From Armillaria gallica (taxonomy: Eukaryota > Basidiomycota > Agaricomycetes > Agaricales > Physalacriaceae), in assembly GCA_037576215.1 (NCBI GenBank), contig JBANDB010000014.1, forward strand, positions 992,001 through 1,056,000: a DNA stretch of 64,000 nt, given 5' to 3'. A program made the position numbers and the translations under genes. Below the pieces are notes generated by a model. The model searched no databases. It was not told the origin of the DNA and was given only the letters and a program-made list of their open reading frames with translations. Every line of letters begins with the position of its first letter. The stretch's first letter is position 1. Shown piece after piece: positions 45,786 to 57,228 of the stretch.

Positions 45786-47368
45786 ATGGTTTTCATTTTG
45801 CCTTTCATCGGTGCTACCGCCCTTCTTTCCGGTTTTACGCTCGCTCTGCCCAGGCCTGACAGTTCAGTCGGTGAAGAAGTCGGAGTCTCAGCGCCAAACG
45901 GCATACCTCTGACCGATTCGGCTGAGCTTCAGAGGTGGGCATCATCTTATTCTTTCTAACTGCGTCGGCTAATATTCAGCAGTCAATCTGCAGCCGAAGC
46001 TGGTGCCGCGGGTGCGACTGGGAATGGCGGCTATTATGGAGCGGCTGCTGCTACAACCAAAGCTGCGATGGCTTCTGAAACCTTGATGTCGATGGCATCT
46101 TCCGTTACCATGATGGCTAGTGAAGCTGCGATGACCACCGAAGCCGCAATGACAACTGAAGCCGCGATGACCACTGAAGCTGTGATGACCACTGAAGCCG
46201 CGATGACTACTGCGGCCGCTACCTACGGTTCTGGCAGCCAGAATTGGGGCTCATACGATAATTGTGTTCAGCGTAAGGGATCCCTGCATGCATGTGTTCA
46301 TAAGCTCATTGCTCTCATCTTCTACAGAATGCATTGCGTCGTTCGGAGGATCTGCTGCTACATATACTGCACCAAGTGCTACGTCGACCTCTGGTAGCTC
46401 AGGAAGCGGTGCGACCCACACCGTTATTGTTGCACCGTCACAGGGTGTTTTGCGATATGTTCCCTTCGCTCTGAACGCTTCTGTTGGAGACACAGTCGTA
46501 TTCCAATGGGGCGCGAACAACCACACTGTCACTAAGAGCTCAGAGCTTTCTCCTTGCAACAAGACATCTGACAGTCCCTTCACTTCCGGAGTTCAGCTCA
46601 AGGACTTCTCTTGTCAGTATACCTCATTCTTTCTCAATGGATGCTCATACTTACTGTTTTACAGTCACCCAAGTCATCAATGACACGAACCCGCTCTTCT
46701 ACTACTGCGGTGTTCCTACACATTGTCAGAAGGGCATGTTTGCTATCATGTAAGCTGCTGAGTCCATTAGCATATTTGACGTTCACTCATTCGGCTACGC
46801 TTTCAGTAACCCACCTAACGCTGCCATGGCCACAACATCTGTCGCTGGAATGATGCAGAGTGTTGCTGCTAATGTACAGGTTTAACATAATATCTTATGC
46901 CGTAGCTAACTTGGAATTTTACAGAGCTCCGCTGTCAAGAACTATGCCGCTTACACTGCCAACGCTACCTCTGGCAAACCCGCCAGTACTTGGGGTCAGA
47001 ACATTGACATGGCTCAGGTCCCCTCCTGGGCTCATGAGAGTGTCATGGAGAACGTGTTGTATACTCGCAACCTTTTGGCCATGAACCCTGAAGTTATGAA
47101 GGATGATGGTTCAGTCGACCTCGGCTCGGCGTCCAGCACTCCTTTGATGATTCCCGTTGACGTAGCTGCAGCACTTCAGAATGCCGCAGGTACCTCCTCG
47201 TCCTCGGCGTCGGCGTCTTCCTCACCAACTGCTGCCTCCAGTGCTACCTCTGGGGCCGCCTCGAACCCTGCATCCTCACAATCCGCGCAGAATGGTGCTG
47301 GTACTTTGACCTCACCGAGGGCATTTGTTGCTATCATCGTTGTCGCTGCTACGTTCTTCTTGGTGTAA
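45786..47368 (+). CDS. Extracellular serine-rich cupredoxin, probably GPI-anchored
   Basis: A secreted blue-copper-type domain protein of the kind called extracellular serine-rich proteins in fungi. The ATG at 45786 gives MVFILPFIGATALLSGFTLA, a clear signal peptide. An Ala/Thr/Met-rich region with 18-bp repeats follows (46122-46211). The cupredoxin fold starts at ATHTVIVAPSQGVLRYVPFA and carries the ligands His (WGANNHTV), Cys (PLFYYCGVPTHC), His (same loop) and Met (KGMFAI). After the fold come WAHESVMENVLYTRNLLAMN, a Ser/Ala-rich tail and a hydrophobic end (FVAIIVVAATFFLV), which fit a GPI signal. About five introns are present. The copper site looks complete. The role is probably in the cell wall or in sensing. 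Confidence 0.87.
46122..46211 (+). repeat. Five 18-bp tandem repeats (EAAMTT)
   Basis: Units start at 46122, 46140, 46158, 46176 and 46194. Each encodes Glu-Ala-Ala-Met-Thr-Thr (one has Val for the second Ala). They lie in frame in the stalk between the signal peptide and the cupredoxin domain. Confidence 0.9.
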
Positions 47369-47637
47369 TTGTCATGGATATCCTTCGAGGGGGTTCTGCA
47401 CTGTTTCCTTTCCTTCGGCCTCATGGACTTTATAGAATACGAGCATATACCGTTGATTCCCCGTGCAAGTTTTGGACTATAACAGCTCTTCCGTTTCGTT
47501 GATGTGATCTCATCTTTTTTTAAAAATCTTTTCATCACTATCTTTCGTACAGATTTGGTCCAGAATCTGGGAACCTTTTGTTCTTAGGTAGTCACTAAAA
47601 TGAACCAGGTTTGATACCCAAAGTGATACGGAGTGGA

Positions 47638-48828
47638 TTAGAAGCCGAAAATATCATCAATTTCGTCTTTCTTCCTCGTCTTTTTTCTCTTGTTAACCTC
47701 CGGTTTCCCCGTCTGTGTGAGAATACCGCGGTCTCTGTCAAGGAAAGAGTCGTCTGAGTGATACATTGATAAGCTACGATCCGAAGAAGGAAGAAGAAAT
47801 GGCCATACGAGTAACTGATGGAAGCAGGGTAGGTATCCTGGATGCATCTGTTTCCGACTTAATCGTGTCCGAGATCAAACAGTCCAAGGCACCAGAATCC
47901 AGCTGCGTGGGATCCATGCTGATTATATCAAGACCTTGAGACACTACCTCGGGCGATGTGGGGGGAGCTAACTGTGAATGGGCACATGAAACACCAAGAA
48001 GAATCAATCGTTTCTACGCTTACATTTTCCAAGATGTCATGCAGGTGTCGAACAGTAGAAGATACATGTTGAACTCCCGCCAGAAGTTCGACAGTGAGAA
48101 TATCCATCCGGGATACGATAGCAACCAGAAGGACAATGTACTGGATGAACGCCCCCGATTGCATAGCGAGACTTAGCGACCTGCTCAAAAAATTAGCGCC
48201 GCCGATCCAAATACCCACATGGACGTGCCTGTAAGCCTGACTTAGTCGTGCATGTGTCTAGTTTTCACTCAGCGATCAGTACAGTCATTCAGTAAATAGA
48301 ACGACCTTTGAAGCAAGATTGGATATCAATTCTAATCGGTTTCGCATGTATGAAACGAATTTGGCGTCCGGATAGTACGTCCATGCGCCTTTAAGCGCTT
48401 TTTTCCTGGAACGTCGCGTCAAAAATATATCACAGGTAGCCCAGTCGAGCTCACATATTGTCCGTGTTCGTATCAAAGAATGAATGTTGCATGCCATCTA
48501 CTAGCTTAACAAGGTCTAGTTCGTTGAGGCGGCTGCCGTATCGGCGAGTCTCTGCCACACGCTTCCAGAATAAAGCTGAGCGGTGCTGGTTCTTTCCCTT
48601 GTAGTACAAGCGCTCTAGAATATGAAGTTCATCTTGAAAAGTAGCAAGAATCGTTTTGAATTGATTCCTGCATTTCTTGAGATTCTTGAGAGCAGAGTCG
48701 ACCGAAAAATGTAACGCTTGGTCGAGCGTGTCTCGGGGGCGTTGATTGGTGGGAGGCGGTCGGTACAGACGAGACATGTCACGATTCGTCACGCACCGCG
48801 CTTGGACTGCTACATCGAACATCGGCAT
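47638..48828 (-). CDS. RMP1/NEPRO-like RNase MRP-associated protein
   Basis: Likely subunit or partner of RNase MRP, which cuts pre-rRNA. The ATG at 48828 gives MPMFDVAVQARCVTNRDMSR; a downstream ATG (MSRLYRPPPTNQ) is also possible. The diagnostic helix pair is QDELHILERLYYKGKNQHRS and ALFWKRVAETRRYGSRL, as in yeast Rmp1 and animal NEPRO. Later exons carry SRKKALKGAWTYYPD, SLAMQSGAFIQYIVLLVAIV and HVSSTVRHLHDILE. The C-terminus is Lys/Arg-rich and ends KKDEIDDIFGF, a typical nucleolar-protein ending. At least three introns are needed and inner exon edges are uncertain. The start lies 36 bp from that of the AP-1 beta gene. Confidence 0.6.
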
Positions 48829-48864
48829 CTTTCAGCTCGACGAGCTCGCTCATAGGAGACTGAC
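48829..48864. promoter_or_regulatory. 36-bp divergent start region, RMP1-like and AP-1 beta
   Basis: The start codons are 36 bp apart in opposite directions. Transcription start sites must lie inside or overlap the partner gene's leader. No TATA box is seen. Confidence 0.55.
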
Positions 48865-51517
48865 ATGACGCAGCCCGGTCAGGATGCCAAGTTCTTCCAG
48901 CGAGGAAAAATAGAAGTGTGTGGCGCCTCACCTCACCAGTAACTCACCATTGAGCAGCATTTTCCAGGAATTCCGAGCCGAATTACATGCGGCAGAGGCA
49001 AAGGACAAGAAGTTCCAGAAGAGAAGAACTGTACTGAAGAAGATTGTCGCGAATATCACCATGGGCAATGATAGTTGGTGCACTTGCTTCCGTCGTCTGG
49101 CCAACTTGAAATGTATCATTTCCTTCTGCAGTGTCAGCTTTGTTCACGGATGTCGTCCAATGTCTTGGGACTCCTTTGCTTGAGATCAAGAAAAGTGAGC
49201 TATATCGCGATCCCGGTCCTTGCACGCTCTAATCGTTTCAGTGGTGTATCTCTTCCTTGTGAGCTATGGTCGGTCGAAACCAGATCAAATACACCTCGTC
49301 ATTCCCAACTTCCTTCAGGTAGGTATCTGCTCTCTGAGAGGACTTGAATTTAGAATATTTCAGGACTGCAACGATCGCAATCCGCTCATCCGCGCTCTCG
49401 CCATCAGAACCATGTCCTATATTCCTATACCAGTCGTGACGGACGCACTCTCCGACAATCTACGGCACGCTCTAAAAGACCGCGATGCCTACGTACGGAA
49501 AACTGCAGCCATATGCGTGGCAAAGCTTTATGCAGCAGATCCTCGTAAAGCTGAGAAAGGAGGCTTTGTCGAGCTGTTGAGAGACTTGATGTTGGACAAC
49601 AATGCTACCGTCGTAGCTAACGCGGTTGCCGCACTATCAGAAATAGGTGATCGCCAGGATGGTGTCATCTTCAAGCTGAATCTGGCCACTACGAACAAAC
49701 TTCTAGCAGCTCTAGGGGAAAGCTCTGAGTATGTCATGTATTTCCTCGGATCGTTTTCATTCTCTAAGATCTTAACAGGTGGGGTCAAATTTACATACTT
49801 GATTCTCTTCTACGATACGTCCCAGAACGGTGTGCGGACGCCGAAATGCTGGGTGAACGCATCATCGTACAGCTGCAACATGGCAATTCAGCTGTTGTAC
49901 TCACGACTATCAAAGCCCTGTTGTACCTCATGAACTACATGGAAAATCGACAACTTATAGATCATATATGTAAGAAAATGGGGCCGCCTCTAGGTATGTA
50001 GGTGACAGTGTTTGAAGCCTCTTCTTATATGCTTTATTTATCTAGTCACCCTTTTGTCTTCTGGGCCAGAAGTGCAGTACGTTGCTCTGCGTAACATATT
50101 GCTCATCATCCAACGACGACCAGCTGTTCTGAAGAACGACGTCCGGGTGTTCTTTTGCAAGTACAACGATCCCATCTATGTCAAACTTGCCAAGCTTGAG
50201 ATCATGTATCGGTTAGCTCGGGCTGAAAATGCCAATGAAGTCCTTAATGAACTGCAAGAGTCAGTACCTTTGACACAATCATGCGCGTCAGGCTCAATAT
50301 AGGTCTAGATACGCTTCAGAAGTTGACATCGACTTCGTGCGGAAGGCTGTACGATCCATTGGTCGATTAGCTATCAAAGTTGAGGCCGCCTCAGACAGCT
50401 GCATACAGACATTACTAGGTCTCATCGAGACTAAAGTGACATACGTCGTGCAAGAAGCTACGATCGTCATCAAAGACATCTTCAGACGGTACCCTGGGAA
50501 GTACGAGGGTATCATACCTACTCTGTGCGAAAACCTCGATGTCCTAGACGAACCTGAGGCTAAGGCTGCAATGGTGTGGATTATCGGCCAGTTCGCCAAT
50601 ATTATAGACAACGCGGATGAACTGCTAGATGATCTGTGTTATACTTACACTGACGAAAGCGTCGAGGTGTGTTTGTTTTTCTCTTGTTTAGGTACCAGTA
50701 GGTTAAAGAAGTCTTCTTTGTAGGTCCAACTCGCGCTTTTGACTGCAGTTGTCAAGTTGTTTGCATATAAAAGCCACATGGATAAGGTGAAGGAGCTGGT
50801 TCATAAAGTGCTCAAATGGGTCACAGAGGACATCGATAATCCTGATCTCCGGGATCGGGGCTTCATGTATTGGCGGATGCTTGCTCTCAACCCTTCAGCT
50901 GCGGGAGAAATCGTCCTGGCCGAGAAACCTGCAATAACAACCGATTCCGATAGAATGGACAGGGGAGCCCTTGACCAGTTGCTTTTACACACGGGCACTT
51001 TGGGTAGCATTTACCACAAGAATCCAGAGGTACGTTCATTTGGTAGTGAAGTTTAATTGTGACTGACTTATAATTACAGACTTTCATCAGAAATGCTGCT
51101 GGTAAAGCTCTGAAAGACAGTCCGGCGCTGAACGCTCATTCACGAGCGGTTCTTGTTCCTTTGGCTCGTAGCCAGCTTCCACCTTCTCTCGTCACCGTAC
51201 CGGGGCCTGGACCTGTTGAATCACATTCTCAAGGCGCGGAAAAACCTGAAACCGCTAATGTTGCAGAGCCACCGGCCCCTCCCAGCAAGTCTGGACATGG
51301 GGATGATGATGCAGGTGGGAGCCACCCAGCCGATGACGGGAGTGAGGTAGGGATAGTGCCCGATGACGACGATGAGGAACCAAGGGGCGCGGCGAACGAT
51401 GACCCATATTCTAATCTTGGCGGTGCCTTTGGCAGTTATCTGGCGGATGAGCCCAAGCCCATGACTGCCGCCGATCACAGAGGAAGGCATGGTGAAGAGG
51501 ATGACTTATTGTTTTGA
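48865..51517 (+). CDS. APL2: AP-1 complex beta subunit (beta-adaptin)
   Basis: The large subunit of a clathrin adaptor for Golgi-endosome transport. The ATG at 48865 gives [17 protein letters not shown], spliced to [20 protein letters not shown] and [14 protein letters not shown]. The adaptin trunk then follows: [94 protein letters not shown] and [19 protein letters not shown]. It ends with [15 protein letters not shown], an acidic hinge with [14 protein letters not shown] and the end GEEDDLLF. There is no C-terminal ear, which is usual for fungal beta-1. Ten or so short introns are present. Beta-2 is the main alternative; fungal beta chains are hard to separate by sequence alone. Confidence 0.88.
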
Positions 51518-51556
51518 TTATTTTGTAATTCCACACCATACCCAGTATTATGAACA

Positions 51557-52586
51557 TCATGACAGAATGTTTTCGATGACTCGAGTCATCTTTGTTAGAC
51601 CAGACGACGGACGGAGAGAGTTGTAATGCTGGGGTATAGGGTCAGTATATGCGTGGTGAGGTGACAACATGATTACCTCTCCCAGCCCATACATCCGCCG
51701 GTGATAACTGATACGAACGGCATGTTTAACATTTAGATCGTCTTCTCCAGGCCCGCCGTTTGGATTATGAACAACGATGGGCGGTGTACCTCCTTGCACG
51801 ACATGTATGGGGACGTTGAAGGCGCGACTCAGTGCGAGAATTTCGGGTTCGCCGCCCCAAGCACCGGTATCACGAATTGTTGTACAATACTGTTCGAACT
51901 CACGGGGACTTATCAGGCCCTCGTCGTAAGAACCTGCTGCGTCTTCGCCACTGGTCGAGGGCAGAAAGGGAAGGAAATCGTCGGGATGAGATAGCATATA
52001 GTTGGATGCTGCTAGACGGGCTGTTACATAGTTTGCTTGAACAGGCGGGAGGATTCCGAGTAAACTGAGCTGGTCCGCAACGGCTGAGAAAAGGCAGTGT
52101 CCGTCTGGGTTAATCTGGAGGATATTCAGTCCAATAATCATGAAGTAGTGTAACACTTGCCTCGTGTATCTGGACTTTCAATTCTGTGCATACTCGTTTG
52201 ATGGATTCCTCCTCCTGTCTCGCCTCCAATTCTAATTGTCGAGATGCCTCTGGATCATCCGGTGAGAAAGCATTCGACAGAGTAGCCGCCTTCCTTGCCT
52301 TCCGTGCATTGTGAGCTGGTGCGGTAGATGAGAAGAAAGGACCAACCTGTCGCTCTTTGAACCGGTCCTTGGAGCGTTTCCCTTGAGACTTCTCTTCTTT
52401 TACAATGTCCTTTTCCAACGTCATATCTTGCAGTACAGCAGCAGATTCAGCACGGACAGTTCCGTCTCGAGAATCAAGCTGAGCCATGAGGTCGTTCATA
52501 AGATCGTCATCGTCAACCTCGGGCGGTGGTGGCGGCGGCGGAAGACCATTCCCCGCTTTCCTGAGCTTTTTCCTGGGTCCAGCCAT
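51557..52586 (-). CDS. OTU2: OTU-family deubiquitinase (OTUD6B/Otu2 type)
   Basis: A cysteine protease that removes ubiquitin; yeast Otu2 acts on 40S ribosomal protein eS7. The ATG at 52586 gives MAGPRKKLRKAGNGLPPPPP and a charged N-terminal coiled region (LMAQLDSRDGTVRAESAAVL). An intron follows ELKVQIHE. The catalytic exon starts INPDGHCLFSAVADQL, with the Asp and Cys of the OTU site. EFEQYCTTIRDTGAWGGEPE and LALSRAFNVPIHVVQ follow, then ISYHRRMYGLGEHYNSLRP with the catalytic His. The protein ends at 51557. All three catalytic positions are present. The stop is 39 bp from that of the convergent AP-1 beta gene. Confidence 0.92.
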
Positions 52587-52757
52587 TATTTAACGGTAAA
52601 ATATGAATTATTTGAGGGAGCGAGCGACGAGTGAATGACTGCAAGAGACAAGTTGACTCAAACTGAAGGCCGTGTACGTGATCGTACCTATTTTTGATCA
52701 TGCCTCTTGATCTTATCTTCCAAACTCCCATCTCTGTACCTTAGGTATTCGCTCAGC

Positions 52758-54136
<1,379 letters not shown>

Positions 54137-54290
54137 ATTGGAGGAAAAGAAGCAAAGACTCGGATAACTTGTATCATTAAGTTGTGTACTATGCAGGCAA
54201 TTAAATTCGGTCCGGCTGCACAGCCACCATGATCGATCTTCCGGCTGTTAGGTGTTGCACAACTCAGCTTCATACCACCACCACTTCCCC

Positions 54291-57023
54291 ATGCCTTCAC
54301 CATCTCCAGCAAACCTAGAGATCGAATTGTCTCATCTTCTCGAGGACGTCCGTGTATCAAACTCGAGGACGTCTTGGGAACAAATTGCTATCGTTTCTCG
54401 TGATCTTGCCAACGCGTTACGGACCAAAGACGAACATCGTGTGTTTCATTTGCATCTTAGGTGTCACAACAGTTTGAACTCTGTCAACAGATGATATACA
54501 CACAGTATTAGGCAGAACTTCCCTCTGCCAAACTCTCACGGACCTTCTAGGGCTTGAGCTGCATGATGCCCATTCCTCCATTCCGAAGGATTTTTACACT
54601 AAACCTGTTCTTGAGATCCTCCGTGTTGGGGCAAATTTATGCAGGGATCATGGTGCTTGGCCATTCTTGCAGCCTTCTGGCTTTTTTTTGACGCGTCTTT
54701 TTAGATGATAACCGTGGCGCTCTGTTAAGCGCCGGCTTTCTTCAGGCTGTCGTATCCCTGTTGGAGGGTTACGCGAGACTGATGCCTCCTCCTCCGCAAA
54801 CCGAACCGTTACCTCTCTCTATTGATCATCTGAAGGTTGTCAGGACTGCGATTGGGGTACTTCTCAATGCTAGTCTTGGTTTTGGTGCGCAGTCTCATCT
54901 GCTGTGTAAGATCTGTTAAATTAAACAGCAGTGAAGATGCCGTCAAGGATAAACTGATATCCATGCAAGTCGCAGGCACTGTACTAAAGCTGTCGGCGTC
55001 CATTTACCCACCTGGGTCATGGCAAGGGACCTCCTCAGCGGAACAAACGCTGGAAAGTGTACAGGAATCATGGACTATACGCAGCGGTCTCTCTAACTGG
55101 GCTTGGAGAACCCTAACAGAACTACAAGACGGCAAGGAAGAACGTAAGTCTTGATTGGCATACCCAGTTTCGTACTTATCTTATTTTCCTGCATATAGAA
55201 ATCCGCCAAGTTTTCTCTCCCGATATTCTACCCTTTTTGACGCCTCCTCTTATGGCGTTTGGGCATCCCTCTACGTCATCGCCACAGACGCCTTTCTCGC
55301 CAGCTTCCCAGATATACAACACACTTATACACAGCGACTTCGATGTACTCGAGGAATCATGCTCCCTAATAGAATCCTTGTCACTCGACGCCGAAGATGT
55401 TCGCCTCTCACTAGCTCGTGGGTTTTATCTGCCTTCCGAACACAGTGGCGTTCCTTGTTTCCGGACGATATTGGACTTCATTGAGTATGGCGGTTATCCT
55501 GCTTCATGGGGAACTTCGGTCGTTGTAACAGACGGTGAAAGAAACCGCATGGAAAAGGCCTTTGATATTTGCAAGGCTGCACTTGTCAAAGCCGTAGTAG
55601 AAGTTGCAGGGGAGGATAGCAAAGACGAGTTGTTGTGGACTGACTCTGATCCCGCCCAGCCTGGAGGCCAATTTGTCTCCAGGATGGTGGGCTGGATCAA
55701 GCAGTATGTTTCTTTCATGAGCTTGGATGGAAAGGATGTTTCGGCACCTCATAGGGATGATCTCGTTATTTGTGCCAGCCTTTCCTTAGGCAACCTGGCA
55801 CGACGAGGTAATTTCTAATCCCCTTTACAAGGCAATCGATAGCTGATACCTGAACTCAGAAAAACACGCTAAAGTGCTGTTATCGCCGCCGTACTCGTTG
55901 GCGCCCGTGCTAGCTTCCTCCCATCTTCTTTCACCCGCAATTGACATCAAGTTGAAACATGGCATTATCGGGCTTCTCAAGCATATGGCGCAAGCATCAT
56001 TGTCTCCTGATATTCATATGCCACTCTGTGAAGCTGGCATTGTACAGAGTGTTTCACGGAGTGGGGTATGGGATGAGAAGACCGACAAGATGGGAGAAGT
56101 TGTTCAACTCAGCGCAATTGGTGTGGTCAAGCATATGTGTGGGGCTAATGGTATGGGTGATTTGATACTGTCTCGGACTTTGACTCAAATAGTCGTCTTG
56201 TAGTGGAAAGCACATTTGCTCTAGCGCTACCAAGCCAGGGGCCCGCCGGAACGCCTACTGGACTGTCGCAAATCGTGTCTCTTCTCAAGCGCTCAGATAC
56301 TGTGGCTGTCAAGAGTGAGGGAACAAGAGTTTTGGTAAACGTCATCAAGTCTTTGTGGGCCGTTGATGCGCCGGGACCTCACAGTCCAATTGAAGACGAT
56401 ACTGCGCAACGAAAGCAGCGAAAGCGGCAAGCCGCTATCCAAAGTGTCCTTACGCAAGAATGTACCTCGGCTCTCGCAAGTCTTGTTGCGCACAGCGCCA
56501 AATACCCACTTCTTGTCAATGAAGGTGTTGTTGCCCTTAGTTTACTTAGCACGCAGAAGACTGGAAGTGTGTAGTCTCGTTTTTTCCTTGTGTATGTTTT
56601 GCACTTACTGGTAAACCAGGACCTCTTGTCTTGGCAGCTCTTCTAGCACCCTTCGACTTGCCCTCGCCGCCCCCCACAGAGCCTCCATCTGCATCCACTT
56701 CTTCGAACAGTGATGTCAGCTCCCCTACGCTCACTACACCTTCTACACGCGGTCAACTACCCACCCCTCGAAGTGCAGCAGAGATGCTCGTTGCCATTCT
56801 GAGAAACTTTGATAACCCCGTCAACTTTCCAGTAGAGGTTCGCATCAACGTTTGTTCTTTGCTCTGGCAAGTAGGAAGGTACAAAGGGGGGGAGGATATC
56901 TCGAAGCTCCGGGCAGTCATTAAACCTGTATTGGAGCAGCTCGTCGAGGATTCTCCGACTCCCCAGGGAAAAGAGGAAACACTCGTCGATGGAGCAAAGA
57001 AGGTTTTAGAGAGTTGGGCGTAA
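54291..57023 (+). CDS. SmgGDS/RAP1GDS1-like armadillo-repeat protein
   Basis: A chaperone and weak exchange factor for prenylated Rho/Rap GTPases in animals. The start at 54291 gives MPSPSPANLEIELSHLLEDV. Armadillo-type helices run through the rest, for example LSAGFLQAVVSLLEGYARL, VVRTAIGVLLNASLGF and DIHTVLGRTSLCQTLTDLLG. The exon 55237-55818 holds ESCSLIESLSLDAEDVRLSL and LVICASLSLGNLARR. Then come LKHGIIGLLKHMAQASLS and SAIGVVKHMCGAN, which match the SmgGDS pattern. The final exon, MLVAILRNFDNPVNFPVEVR, includes VRINVCSLLWQVG. About eight introns; frames elsewhere in the region are shadows. The partner GTPase is not known. Confidence 0.82.
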
Positions 57024-57228
57024 TGCATCATGAAGAAGTTTTATATTTTGTACCGATTATCTTCTGGGTTGTACTACTAATGAATATACGCAGACTTTTG
57101 TTTTTCTTGCTGAGGACCCACTTCGTCCGTAGATTGACCGGGTACTCGGCAACCTTTTACCCGCAACTTATTCTCGTCCTCCCGCAGTAGTTTGACGAAC
57201 TTAGTCCCCCGATCCATTCCTCATCGAA

